Assembly: GCF_900197685.1 (NCBI RefSeq)
Contig: NZ_FZMF01000028.1
Location: forward strand, 1 to 55,140
DNA length: 55,140 bases
Source of the DNA: Helicobacter baculiformis
GTDB taxonomy: Bacteria > Campylobacterota > Campylobacteria > Campylobacterales > Helicobacteraceae
Direction: 5' to 3'
Shown here piece by piece: positions 16,074 to 24,871 of this stretch. Numbering within the stretch: the stretch's first letter is position 1; each line of letters starts with the position of its first letter. The position numbers and the translations under genes were made by a program. The notes beneath the pieces are model-generated. The model worked only from the letters and a program-made list of their open reading frames with translations, was not told the origin of the DNA and searched no databases.

Positions 16074-17330
16074 TTAGCTGTCTTTGGTGGAGAATATAGG
16101 GCAAAATTCACGCAAAACACAACGCTCAATACTAAATGAATTGATTCCGTTGTTGTGCACATAAGTGAGAGGGAAGCCTAAAGTATCTAAAGCGTTTTTG
16201 ATAATGTACATACCTAAACCAAAACCATGTGCGTCGCTTTGGTGTTCGTGTTGGAAATAGGGTTTGAAATAATGCGCTAAATCTTCTTTTAAAGGCTGCC
16301 CCTGATTAGAAACAACAAGATTTTTTCCAACAATGGCGATGTAAGCCTGCTTGTTCGTGCTGTACTTGAGCGCATTGTCTAAAAGATTTTTTAACACTAG
16401 GGCAAAAAGGTCAAAATCTGTTTCAAAAACACAATTAGGCACATCAGCATGGATGGAAGTGCTGTTATGCTCTAATAAAAGCATATTCTTGACGCATTCT
16501 AAGAGTTTGTCAATCATGAACATCTCTTTAGTGATTTTATAGTTCTTAGAGGAAAGTTGCTCAATGCGTGCAAATTGTTCAATAAGAGTGTTAAGTCTTT
16601 GGAAAGTGCGCAACAAGCGTTCTTTTTGAAGAGGGTTTTCTACCATCTCTGCAACAAGAATACCTTTAGTGATGGGCGTACGCAATTCGTGCATGATAGC
16701 GCGTAAGAACAAAATACGCGATTCGTTCAATCCTCTGATTTTTTTGATGGCGGAATCAAACGCCATAGCAAGATCACCAATTTCATCTTGCTGATCGATC
16801 TTGCATTCTATATCCATTTCACCTTTAGAAAAGAGATGAACCTTTTTGCGCAGTTCGTTAATGGGGATAAAACCGCGAATCATGAAGATAAAAATCATCA
16901 CGATCAAAAACCCACCTATAAAAATCGCCAAGTAATAATTATGATAAGAAGTCTTTTGAATCTCTTTATAAAGCACCGTGTTACCATTGCTCTTTAGGGA
17001 GATAAAAATCTTGTTCCCTACTTTAAGAATGCTGGCCAAAGGGTTTTCATTGCGTTCAACTTCTTCGCGCTGTTGCGAGAGTACCTCGCGGAGTTCTTCA
17101 GTGCCGATTTCTTGAAATCCCAACTCGTGTAAATACACCTCAGCCGAGTAGCGGTTATGTTTGTCAGCTAAAACCTGGTTAATAGTGGTAACAAATTGCT
17201 GGTGGCGGATTTGGGTTTGGAAATTCTCATGATCGATTTGGGAACGGATGAAATAATAAGAAAATGCCCCAAAGCTTGCCATTGAGATCGCAAAAAGAGA
17301 AACAATTTTACTAAAAATTGACAAGGGCAT
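16074..17330 (-). CDS. arsS: ArsS-type acid-sensing histidine kinase
   Basis: Membrane sensor kinase of 418 residues. It has an N-terminal membrane segment (residues 6-27), a periplasmic domain with His residues suited to pH sensing, a second segment (LAIFIGGFLIVMIFIFMIRG) and a HAMP region. The phospho-acceptor box is FLRAIMHELRTPITKG, followed by the ATPase motifs NLLDNALKYS and GFGLGMYIIKNAL. In H. pylori ArsS and ArsR control acid-response and urease genes. Six bases separate it from arsR. The C-terminus lacks the homopolymeric C-tract recalled from H. pylori arsS. Confidence 0.9.
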   Translation of the reverse strand: MPLSIFSKIVSLFAISMASFGAFSYYFIRSQIDHENFQTQIRHQQFVTTINQVLADKHNRYSAEVYLHELGFQEIGTEELREVLSQQREEVERNENPLASILKVGNKIFISLKSNGNTVLYKEIQKTSYHNYYLAIFIGGFLIVMIFIFMIRGFIPINELRKKVHLFSKGEMDIECKIDQQDEIGDLAMAFDSAIKKIRGLNESRILFLRAIMHELRTPITKGILVAEMVENPLQKERLLRTFQRLNTLIEQFARIEQLSSKNYKITKEMFMIDKLLECVKNMLLLEHNSTSIHADVPNCVFETDFDLFALVLKNLLDNALKYSTNKQAYIAIVGKNLVVSNQGQPLKEDLAHYFKPYFQHEHQSDAHGFGLGMYIIKNALDTLGFPLTYVHNNGINSFSIERCVLREFCPIFSTKDS

Positions 17331-17336
17331 TATGGG

Positions 17337-18023
17337 CTAGTATTCTAATTTGTAGCCCACCCCCCGTACGGAAATGATGTGTTGGGGCTTCTTGGGATCT
17401 TTTTCGATTTTGGCACGCAAACGCCCGATGATCACATCAATACTTTTATTAGAGCTCTCTGGATTAATCGACTCCGACTCGATAGCAATAGACTCTCTAG
17501 AAAAAACATAGCCTTTTTTACTGATAAGAAGGGTCAGAATTTCATACTCTGCGCGCGTGAGCTCTAACTTTTTGTTATGCATGTAAACTTCTCGCGCATC
17601 TTTATCGATCTTAAAAAGCGTACTTTTTGGAGTGGAATCCATGCTTTCGTGGGCTATTTTTTTGTTGTAGCGTCGCAAGAGAGATTGGATACGTGCCAAG
17701 AGCTCCTTGGGGTCGTAGGGTTTTGGGATATAATCGTCTGCCCCATACTCCAATGCCTTGATTTTGTCGTCAATGTCGTTGCGCGCAGACGAGATGATAA
17801 TGGGGATGTCCTTTTGTTTGGAAATCTTCTTGCACACTTCCAAGCCATCTAAATTGGGCAAAGTCAAATCCAAGAGCAAGAGATCGTAGGGTTGTGTGGT
17901 GGCCGCACTGATACCCGTATAGGGCTCATCATAATTCACAACTTCAATACCATGCTGGATAAAAAACTCGCTTAAGATTTCTGCCAATTCCACATCATCT
18001 TCTATCATTAAGACTTTGATCAC
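17337..18023 (-). CDS. arsR: ArsR response regulator (OmpR family)
   Basis: A 228-residue two-component regulator. The receiver domain holds the acidic pair EDD (residues 8-10), phospho-acceptor Asp in [16 protein letters not shown] and Lys in [13 protein letters not shown]. The C-terminal winged helix includes [32 protein letters not shown] and [12 protein letters not shown]. In H. pylori this regulator is essential and is the partner of ArsS. It is the first gene of the arsRS-hemB-yebC run. Confidence 0.93.
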   Translation of the reverse strand: MIKVLMIEDDVELAEILSEFFIQHGIEVVNYDEPYTGISAATTQPYDLLLLDLTLPNLDGLEVCKKISKQKDIPIIISSARNDIDDKIKALEYGADDYIPKPYDPKELLARIQSLLRRYNKKIAHESMDSTPKSTLFKIDKDAREVYMHNKKLELTRAEYEILTLLISKKGYVFSRESIAIESESINPESSNKSIDVIIGRLRAKIEKDPKKPQHIISVRGVGYKLEY

Positions 18024-18134
18024 GATTTTACCTTTAGTGTGTTAAAGTCCATAAGGTCTATTCAAAATGACCTAGAAAATTGTAGCATACAAACACTTAG
18101 ACTCCGTCCACGAGGATCGTAGCAACAGCGCGCG

Positions 18135-18425
18135 TCAGTCCTGTTGGTAGGTTTTAAGCCGTTCTTGCACCACATAAAGCTGGTATTGCAAGTAATTGAG
18201 CACCAAGTCCAACTTTGTAGGCAGATCTTTAATTTGATGCGCTCTAAGTCCTTCAAACAAGAGCAAAGTTTTCTGCTCTAAATCTCTTAAAAACGCTTGT
18301 TCTTCTTGTTGAGGCGCACAGGCAGGAGCTTGGGGGCGGGGGGCAGTTTGGGGTTTAGGGTCTTTTTGCCCAATTTCATCTAGAGTCTGTGAGATAATAT
18401 TTTTTAGTTCCATTGCATCAACCAT
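18135..18425 (-). CDS. Small CiaD-like hypothetical protein
   Basis: A 96-residue soluble protein. It has an N-terminal helix (MELKNIISQTLDEIGQKD), a Pro/Ala/Gln-rich linker, and a C-terminal helical domain (FLRDLEQKTLLLFEGLR and LPTKLDLVLNYLQYQLYVV) that resembles the CiaD-like domain of Campylobacterota. H. pylori carries a homologue at this position next to arsR. It overlaps the end of the preceding gene by 22 bases; a start at 18413 would shorten the overlap. Function is unknown. Confidence 0.7.
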   Translation of the reverse strand: MVDAMELKNIISQTLDEIGQKDPKPQTAPRPQAPACAPQQEEQAFLRDLEQKTLLLFEGLRAHQIKDLPTKLDLVLNYLQYQLYVVQERLKTYQQD

Positions 18426-18709
18426 TCTTCAATCGTTCTTAACTCCGCGGGTTTATCCGCTTGAACGAACAAGTTTTGCATCTTTTGAATCTCAAAGCGT
18501 TGCAAAGGCGCATATCGCTGGAGTTGTGCAGGGGCTTTGGGTGGTATCTTAGGCTTAGAGGTGGAATCGCTTAGACGTTTGCACCCCAGCAAAGCTTCTT
18601 TATTATTGGGATCTTTTTCCAAAACACTCTTATAGATTTTCAGCGCTTGGGGCTTGAGACCTTGTAGCTCATAGATACTGCCTAAGGCGATTGTTTTTTC
18701 CACGCGCAC
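18404..18709 (-). CDS. TPR-like hypothetical protein
   Basis: A 101-residue protein with one clear tetratricopeptide-type repeat near its N-terminus (ALGSIYELQGLKPQALKIYK, then SVLEKDPNNKEALLGCKRL). A Pro/Gln linker and a short C-terminal helix ending TIEEWLMQWN follow. It starts with GTG at 18709 after GGGAG. It is co-transcribed with the CiaD-like gene. Conserved beside arsR in Helicobacter as I recall; role unknown. Confidence 0.65.
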   Translation of the reverse strand: MRVEKTIALGSIYELQGLKPQALKIYKSVLEKDPNNKEALLGCKRLSDSTSKPKIPPKAPAQLQRYAPLQRFEIQKMQNLFVQADKPAELRTIEEWLMQWN

Positions 18710-18728
18710 ACTCCCTGTTTGTCTGTTT

Positions 18729-18734
18729 ATTATA
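18729..18734 (-). promoter_or_regulatory. -10 box of the TPR-like gene; divergent from the antiporter
   Basis: TATAAT on the minus strand, about 20 bases before the GTG start. The same 60-base gap must also hold the plus-strand promoter of the antiporter gene; TATACAAT (18731-18738) is a candidate. Confidence 0.45.
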
Positions 18735-18771
18735 CAATGCTAGCTTTTAAGCATCGCTTTAATGGACAACT

Positions 18772-20004
18772 ATGGAAATACATGCCCTCTATGTGATTGT
18801 CGCAGGACTTGGCTTGAGTGTGATCAGTGGTCTTTTGCTCAAACGCATAGACATGCCCATCATCATTGGTTATATCCTCACAGGGCTTATTATTGTGGCG
18901 ATTTTCCGCATTGAAGATTTCGAATCTCTCTCTGAAATTGCCGACTTTGGGATCGTCTTTTTGATGTTCATGATTGGGCTGGAGTTCAATTTTGACAAAC
19001 TCAAAACTATGAAGCAGGAAGTGCTGGTGTTTGGGGGGTTGCAGGTGGTGGTTACCTCCTTATTCTTCATGGTATTTGGCTATTATGTTATGGGTTCTTC
19101 ATGGGAATTTTCTTTGGTGGTAAGCATGGGTTTTTCTCTCTCGTCAACCGCCATCGTGCTCAAATTCTTTGAAGAAAGCAAACAGCTCAGTACCCCCGTA
19201 GGCAAAATTGTGGTAGGGGTCTTGATCTTTCAGGATATTGCGGCTATTCCTATGCTTTTGATTCTAATGCTTATGGGGGATGCAAGCGCAAACTTCGTCA
19301 ATCTCTTACTGAAGACTGCGATCTCTGCCACCATCATTCTTTCTATTTTACTTTTACCGGGCAAACAGGTGGCGACTAAAGTATTAAGTTTGGCTGCAGA
19401 AAGTCGCTTACCTGAATTATTCATGGCAACAATCTTGCTCATTGTCTTTGGCGCAGCGAGTTTGAGCCATTTTTTTGGCTTTTCTATGTCTTTGGGGGCC
19501 TTTGTGGCGGGCATGGCAATCTCTAAATCGCGCTATCGGATCAAGGTGCAAGACGAATTTGCGCCCTTGAAAAATATCTTTTTAGGGCTGTTCTTTGTCA
19601 CTGTAGGGATGCAAATTAATCTGAAATTCTTGTTTGAAAATTTCTTTGCGGTAGTGCTCCTGCTCAGTATCGCAATGGCGTTAAAAATCGCTATTTTATA
19701 CCTCCTATTGCGATTCTTTAGAGATGCTAAGAGTTCTATCAAAACTGCGTTATCTTTGTCCCAGATTGGAGAATTTGCTTTAGTGGTGTTCTTGACGGCT
19801 AGTAAGCAGCATGTATTGAACCTGAAAAAGCACCAAGGTCTGCTAGCCCTTTTAAATGAGAAGGGCATCATCCATGTTGTACCTCAAGATATCCAGCAAT
19901 TTTTAGTGCTTATGATTATTTTTTCGATGTTGGTTACCCCTTTTATGCTCAAATATCTAGATTCATTGGCACATTTCATCATCCATAAAGAAAGCAAAAA
20001 TTAG
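18772..20004 (+). CDS. CPA2-family cation/proton antiporter (KefB-like)
   Basis: A 410-residue inner-membrane transporter with about 12-13 helices, of the NhaS3/KefB branch exchanging Na+ or K+ for protons. Family motifs are GYILTGLIIV, FGIVFLMFMIGLEFNFDKLK, LSSTAIVLKFFEES, GVLIFQDIAAIPMLL (with the ion-binding Asp) and SLSQIGEFALVVFL. There is no C-terminal TrkA-N domain, unlike E. coli KefB/KefC, so direct glutathione gating is unlikely. H. pylori has a homologue next to pepF. Confidence 0.88.
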   Translation: MEIHALYVIVAGLGLSVISGLLLKRIDMPIIIGYILTGLIIVAIFRIEDFESLSEIADFGIVFLMFMIGLEFNFDKLKTMKQEVLVFGGLQVVVTSLFFMVFGYYVMGSSWEFSLVVSMGFSLSSTAIVLKFFEESKQLSTPVGKIVVGVLIFQDIAAIPMLLILMLMGDASANFVNLLLKTAISATIILSILLLPGKQVATKVLSLAAESRLPELFMATILLIVFGAASLSHFFGFSMSLGAFVAGMAISKSRYRIKVQDEFAPLKNIFLGLFFVTVGMQINLKFLFENFFAVVLLLSIAMALKIAILYLLLRFFRDAKSSIKTALSLSQIGEFALVVFLTASKQHVLNLKKHQGLLALLNEKGIIHVVPQDIQQFLVLMIIFSMLVTPFMLKYLDSLAHFIIHKESKN

Positions 20005-20025
20005 CCCAAGACTAGCAAATCATGC

Positions 20026-20031
20026 TAGAAT
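20026..20031 (+). promoter_or_regulatory. -10 box for the pepF unit
   Basis: Extended -10 TGCTAGAAT, with TAGAAT at 20026-20031, about 30 bases before the pepF ATG and just after the antiporter stop. Confidence 0.45.
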
Positions 20032-20061
20032 ATGCCCCAAAATACCCAATAAGGAGTGAGC

Positions 20062-21852
20062 ATGAGTCCTGCTAAAGTGAGCAAAAAACCCCCCACCCAA
20101 GCCCCTAAGGTCAGTGAGGTCCTAGAACACCGCTGGGATTTGAGTGCCCTGTTCAAAGATGTCGAAGAGCTCGATAAGCATATCGCCAATCTGGACAAGC
20201 GAATCAAGGCCTATGAGAAAAAGTACGCCAACGCCTTCAGTCAGCTAGAAGCGGGCGGTTTTAAAAAGGCGATGGAAGATTACGAAGAGTTGAGCGAGGG
20301 CATTTCTAGGGCGATGGTTTATGTGTTTTTGATCTTTGCCTGCGATGTGGAAAAAAGCGATCTGTATTCTAAGTACCAGCTTCTTTGTAGCGACATGGCA
20401 CAACATCTCTTGTTTGTCGAGAACGAATTTTGTGCCCTAGAAAGCCAAAAACAAGAGGAATTGATCCAAGCCACGCCCAAATACGCCTACAGCCTGCGTG
20501 TGCTCTTAAAACAGAAGTCCCACCTGTTGAGCTTGCCCGAAGAGAAGGTGTTGCTAGCCACTTCTAGCGTGGGTGTGGAGGCTTTCTCTAAACTCTTTGA
20601 TAAAACCCTCACCGCGTTAAAAATTCCCTTTCAAGACAAACTCATCAGTGAGGAAGAAATTCTTTCAGAACTGCACAATCCGGATCGCAAATTGCGCAAA
20701 AAAGCCCAAAAAGCTTTGACCAAAGCTCTTAAGAAAAATGAGTTGGTGCTCACCTATGTGCTCAATATGGTGCGCAAAGACCTACACATCAATACGAAAT
20801 TGCGCCATTATGAAAGCCCGGAGAGTTTCCGCCACCTTTCTAACCAAATTTCTCAAGCGAGTGTAGATAGCATGCTAGAGATTGTCAATGACAATTACGC
20901 CTTAGTGCACCGCTACTACAAAATCAAATCCAAGATTTTAGGCTACAAACTCAAGGACTACGATCGCTACGCCCCCTTAGAGACTAAAGAAAGCCCTGTG
21001 AGTTACTCAGAGGCGCTGGATTTGGTGTTGAAAGCCTATAGAGATTTCTCACCCAAGTTTGCCCAAATTGTAGAACACGCCATTGCGCACGGATGGGTGG
21101 ATTCGCACCCTAGGGCGGGCAAGAGAGGCGGAGCATTCAGCGATAGCACCGTGCCCAGCGCGCACCCCTTTGTGTTGCTCAATTTCACCAACAACCGCCG
21201 TTCTGTCTTCACAATTGCGCATGAATTTGGGCACATGATTCACCAAGAGCTCAGTAAAAGCGTGGGCTATCTTAACACCAACACCCCCCTGACCACTTCT
21301 GAAACCGCCTCTGTCTTTGGGGAAATGCTGTTGTTTGAGAGCTTGAAAAAGAACTTGGACAAAAAAGAGTTAAGGGGCATTTACGCGGGCAAACTAGAGG
21401 ACATGTTTTCGACCATGTTTAGGCAGGTGGTGATGACCAATTTTGAGCGCCGCATCCACGCCACGCAAGAGGAGCTCAAGGCGCAGGATTTTGACACCAT
21501 TTGGCAGGAAGAAAACGCCAAGATGTTTGGCAAGAGTTTGAAGCTCACCAAGAATTACGCGCGCTGGTGGAGCTATATCCCCCATTTCATCCACTCCCCC
21601 TTTTATTGTTACGCCTATAGCTATGGGCAATTGCTGGTGTTGGCGTTGTTTGGGCTCTACCGCCAGCAAAACACCCCAGCCGAGCGCAAGGCATTTGTAG
21701 AAACCTACACGAATTTTTTGAGCAAGGGGGGTAGCCAAAGCCCTGAAGAGCTGGTGGGCATGTTTGGGCTAGACATTCAAGACAAAGAGTTTTGGAAAAT
21801 TGGCATGGGCGAGGTGGAAAAAATGTTATCTGAATTTGAGGCGTTGCTTTGA
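20062..21852 (+). CDS. pepF: Oligoendopeptidase F (M3 metallopeptidase)
   Basis: Zinc peptidase of 596 residues that degrades oligopeptides in the cytoplasm. The catalytic motif HEFGHMIHQE is at about residue 390, and the third ligand Glu lies in TSETASVFGEMLLFE. The helical N-terminal half (EHRWDLSALFKDVEELDKHI) is typical. Start set at the ATG 20062 because AAGGAG is five bases upstream; the GTG at 20056 overlaps that site. The following gene starts within its stop codon. Confidence 0.93.
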   Translation: MSPAKVSKKPPTQAPKVSEVLEHRWDLSALFKDVEELDKHIANLDKRIKAYEKKYANAFSQLEAGGFKKAMEDYEELSEGISRAMVYVFLIFACDVEKSDLYSKYQLLCSDMAQHLLFVENEFCALESQKQEELIQATPKYAYSLRVLLKQKSHLLSLPEEKVLLATSSVGVEAFSKLFDKTLTALKIPFQDKLISEEEILSELHNPDRKLRKKAQKALTKALKKNELVLTYVLNMVRKDLHINTKLRHYESPESFRHLSNQISQASVDSMLEIVNDNYALVHRYYKIKSKILGYKLKDYDRYAPLETKESPVSYSEALDLVLKAYRDFSPKFAQIVEHAIAHGWVDSHPRAGKRGGAFSDSTVPSAHPFVLLNFTNNRRSVFTIAHEFGHMIHQELSKSVGYLNTNTPLTTSETASVFGEMLLFESLKKNLDKKELRGIYAGKLEDMFSTMFRQVVMTNFERRIHATQEELKAQDFDTIWQEENAKMFGKSLKLTKNYARWWSYIPHFIHSPFYCYAYSYGQLLVLALFGLYRQQNTPAERKAFVETYTNFLSKGGSQSPEELVGMFGLDIQDKEFWKIGMGEVEKMLSEFEALL

Positions 21853-22319
21853 GAAATTTAGCCGCGCGTTATAACGCTATGGCAAACCAACATTGCCTAG
21901 AACATCTCCACTTTCTGCACAGCCACCGCGTGAATTTCAGCGTGTTTTGCGATCTCTCTAAGGTGCGCTTTGAACCCCTTTTGCCCCCCGATTTGTTCGA
22001 GAGTTTTGGAAATTTCGTGCTCTTTGTGTTGGCGGGCTACACCTTTGAGAGTTTGAAGATTCACCGCTTGAGTCAGGAAATTAGCTTTGAAGCGGGCTTG
22101 GGGGACAATATTGAAACCACGGTGAGCATTGCCCTAGAGGGCATTGTACAGATCATCGTGAAAGATAAAAACGACTCCAATGTGGTGCTCTTCAACCGCT
22201 CGGACGCGACAAGCATTTTTGGCGATGATGGACAGGCACAGCTCCAAGATTCTAAAGATGCTTTTCTAGCCGATCCTAGAAATCAAAAAGCCCTACGCGC
22301 CTTACAAGGTAAAGAATGA
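21849..22319 (+). CDS. Hypothetical protein, pepF-linked
   Basis: A 156-residue soluble protein, not assigned to a family. It contains LPPDLFESFGNFVLFVLAGY, ETTVSIALEGIVQIIVKDKN and an Asp-rich tail. The likely start is a TTG at 21849 overlapping the pepF stop (TTGA), with GAGG seven bases upstream; the first ATG (21879) is an alternative. Its stop overlaps the next start as ATGA. H. pylori keeps a homologue between pepF and the following gene. Confidence 0.75.
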   Translation: MRNLAARYNAMANQHCLEHLHFLHSHRVNFSVFCDLSKVRFEPLLPPDLFESFGNFVLFVLAGYTFESLKIHRLSQEISFEAGLGDNIETTVSIALEGIVQIIVKDKNDSNVVLFNRSDATSIFGDDGQAQLQDSKDAFLADPRNQKALRALQGKE

Positions 22320-23815
22320 GTGTTTTAAAGCTGCAGATCAAGGTTTTTAGATTTGATGCGCGCAAGGATTATAATCCTTCTTACCAGCTAGCCCAAGTGG
22401 AATACGCCCTAGATTGGCATCTAAGCGATGTGCTGGCACATATCCCTTTGCAAGATTTTAGCTACGATCGCATGCACTTGGGCGTGCGCCTTAACCAAGT
22501 GGCGGTTTTTGAAGACGCTAGAGTGCTAGACTTGATCGCACAATTTGGCAAGGAGTGGGTGCTCGAGCCCTTGAGCTTGAAATACGCCCGCCATGACTTG
22601 TGTATGGACGAGGAGGCGATCTTGAAAGATTACCAACGCTTTTTACACAGCGCGCCCTTTCTCACCCAAGAAGAACGCCATGAATTAGCCAGATACACCA
22701 ATATTAATTTTGTCCAACCTAGCTACTATGAGGGCTATTATGGCGATGGTTTCTTTTTGTATGTCAAGTGGTTGATGGGGCGTTACCCCCACCGCTCTAA
22801 AGACCTCTTGCAAAGCATTGCTGATAGCAAATACGGCGTGATGAACTTTGTCAGCCCCAAACCCTACCTCTACCCGCCCAGCGATCGCATTGAGCAAGAA
22901 ATTTATGACTTGCAAAAATGGCTCATTCAGGCTTCTAATTGCCCCATTGCCAACAATGTATGGGCGCATATTGGCAAGAATTTAGAGAGCAAGTACCAGC
23001 TCAAAACCCCTCAAACCTCTCAAGTTCAAGGGGATTTTTTGCTCTTCAATGGCTATGAAAAAACCTACAATAGCGCGCCCCTATTGCAGAGCGCTAAGGC
23101 GTTGTTAGCGCGCTTGAATTTGCGTGTATTGGAGGCAGAATGTTGTTTTGATGGAGGGTATTGGGGGCGTTTGGGAGATTTGGAGAAATTTTTAAGCGCG
23201 AACGCCTACAACATGGCTTTGGCGCAAAAAATGGGCGTGCCCTTGCTCTTATGCGATCAAGATGCCTATGCCAACGCGCTCTATGCTCAAGAGCTCTTGA
23301 CAGAGGAGACGCTCAGAGAAAAGGTCAACCAACACCTAGCCCCCTATCATTTAGAGTACCAACAAGCCTCTTTAGTCTATTTAAACGCCTATTTGTTGGA
23401 GAATATCCCCACGCTCAGTAGTGTTTTTAGCGGCTTTTCTAGCGTGCTCTTTGCTTGTGAAGATTGCAATTACCACGCGCTCTTCCAATCTTTGGGCTTG
23501 GCTTGCCACACTCCTTTATTTGCCAAACAAAGTATCACTCACCTATTAGACACCAACGCTCCCCTAGCCCTAGAGCGCTTTGGTGCATTGCGCTATGAAG
23601 CCATTGACTTGGGTGTAGACTTTTTGCTCACCACTTCAGTCAGTCAGTTCCACATGCTAGACACCATGGCCAAGAGGGCTTCTAAGGCGTATAGCCGAGA
23701 TCACGACAACACCAGCGTGCTCTATCTGCCCCAATTAATTTTGCTAGGTATGGGTGAAGACAATGCACAAGTTTTAGGCTTGCATGGGCACCAACAACCC
23801 TTTAATTTTTTATAA
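22316..23815 (+). CDS. Conserved Helicobacter protein (DUF5644/HdrB-like)
   Basis: A 499-residue cytoplasmic protein. The N-terminal ~90 residues (KVFRFDARKDYNPSYQLAQV) look like a ferredoxin/ubiquitin-like DUF5644 domain. The C-terminal half has Cys residues (FACEDCNYHALFQSLGLACH) reminiscent of heterodisulfide reductase subunit B-type proteins, but no full CCG repeats are seen, so metal or cluster binding is uncertain. It is translationally coupled to the gene before it. Function is unknown; a redox or complex-assembly role is only a guess. Confidence 0.75.
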   Translation: MSVLKLQIKVFRFDARKDYNPSYQLAQVEYALDWHLSDVLAHIPLQDFSYDRMHLGVRLNQVAVFEDARVLDLIAQFGKEWVLEPLSLKYARHDLCMDEEAILKDYQRFLHSAPFLTQEERHELARYTNINFVQPSYYEGYYGDGFFLYVKWLMGRYPHRSKDLLQSIADSKYGVMNFVSPKPYLYPPSDRIEQEIYDLQKWLIQASNCPIANNVWAHIGKNLESKYQLKTPQTSQVQGDFLLFNGYEKTYNSAPLLQSAKALLARLNLRVLEAECCFDGGYWGRLGDLEKFLSANAYNMALAQKMGVPLLLCDQDAYANALYAQELLTEETLREKVNQHLAPYHLEYQQASLVYLNAYLLENIPTLSSVFSGFSSVLFACEDCNYHALFQSLGLACHTPLFAKQSITHLLDTNAPLALERFGALRYEAIDLGVDFLLTTSVSQFHMLDTMAKRASKAYSRDHDNTSVLYLPQLILLGMGEDNAQVLGLHGHQQPFNFL

Positions 23816-23824
23816 GGGGGCGCG

Positions 23825-24142
23825 TTGCAATTAGGGCTCAAGATTCTCTTCGCCATAGCACTCAGCATGGGCTGGTATGCGATTAATGGTGAGGAATCTG
23901 CAGAGCTCTCCTTGCTCATCTTTGTTTTTGTGTTAGTGCTCTTGTTGCTCAAGCCTATCACCTTCCAATCTCCAGAAAAGCGCGAGGATTATATCCAGCA
24001 ATTGCAACGCAATTACGAGCGTAAGCGTGATTTGAAGAATAAGGAACGAGCAGAAAAAAAACGCATCTCTCAAGCAGCGACCGAGCGCGATTATAAAGAA
24101 CAACGCGAAAAACACAAGCGACCAGATCATAAATTCTTTTAA
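23825..24142 (+). CDS. Small membrane protein with charged C-terminus
   Basis: A 105-residue protein with two hydrophobic helices (LGLKILFAIALSMGWYAI and LSLLIFVFVLVLLLLKPI). A strongly basic, coiled C-terminal tail follows (QRNYERKRDLKNKERAEKKR). The start is TTG at 23825 after an AAGGGGG site. It lies 9 bases after the preceding gene and 9 before the next. No known function; possibly a membrane anchor binding RNA or acidic partners. Confidence 0.7.
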   Translation: MQLGLKILFAIALSMGWYAINGEESAELSLLIFVFVLVLLLLKPITFQSPEKREDYIQQLQRNYERKRDLKNKERAEKKRISQAATERDYKEQREKHKRPDHKFF

Positions 24143-24151
24143 AGTGAAGCG

Positions 24152-24871
24152 ATGATAGAAGTGATTTTAGTAGTGGCGGTGGCGGTGATTTTGCTCTACT
24201 TGTACTACACCTTGCAAGAGTATCTAAAAAACCCCCTACACGCCCCCGCACCCAATGCTGAATCGGCAGAGACTTTGGACCTTTATCCCTTGCCCAACCC
24301 TGAGGAGAGCTTAAAAGAGAGCGAATCGGGGGTGGTAACACTCCTGCTAGGGCGTGCCACAGCCAACATGCCTAGTAGTCCTCTCAAAGAAGCCTTGATC
24401 GCCCTGTTTTTAACGGATTTAAGCCAAAATAGCGGGATCGCTTTGGAGAAATTACAAGAGTTCTACAACACCCCTAATAAGCCCGATCTAGAAAACCTAT
24501 GTACGCAATTCTTAGAGGCCGCGCATGGGGAGTATAAGAAACGCCTAAAATTAGTAGAATTTCTCTTTGTGCTCGCCTACGCCCAGGGCTCTTTAGAAGC
24601 CCAAAGCAAAGAAATGTTATTGGATGTGGGCGCGTTTTTGCGCTTGGAGAACGCCGATTTTAACGCGCTCTATGAGGGCTTTGAATCGCTAGGCGCGCAC
24701 AAGCCCTACCATGTGATCCTAGCCAAAATGCCTAATTCGTCTGCCTTCCAAGCGCAGGTTGCCCAACATTATCTCAATTTTTTAGACGCTAAGAGTTGGC
24801 ATAAAAGCTATCTGCCCCATCGCCTCAGCGTGTTGTGGCAACTCCAAGAGATTTACCAACAAGGATCCTAA
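24152..24871 (+). CDS. Hypothetical TerB-like protein with N-terminal membrane helix
   Basis: A 239-residue protein. An N-terminal helix (VILVVAVAVILLYLYYTL) anchors a Pro-rich linker. The helical domain after it (LIALFLTDLSQNSGIALEKL and VEFLFVLAYAQGSLEAQSKE) is like the TerB/DjlA N-terminal domain. Its stop overlaps the valS start as TAATG, so expression is coupled. Role unknown. Confidence 0.7.
   Translation: MIEVILVVAVAVILLYLYYTLQEYLKNPLHAPAPNAESAETLDLYPLPNPEESLKESESGVVTLLLGRATANMPSSPLKEALIALFLTDLSQNSGIALEKLQEFYNTPNKPDLENLCTQFLEAAHGEYKKRLKLVEFLFVLAYAQGSLEAQSKEMLLDVGAFLRLENADFNALYEGFESLGAHKPYHVILAKMPNSSAFQAQVAQHYLNFLDAKSWHKSYLPHRLSVLWQLQEIYQQGS

Noticed and set aside
16074-16140. Homopolymeric C-tract at the end of arsS, as recalled from H. 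pylori.
   Set aside because: No tract is present; the C-terminus is read normally to the stop, so no phase-variable end is claimed.
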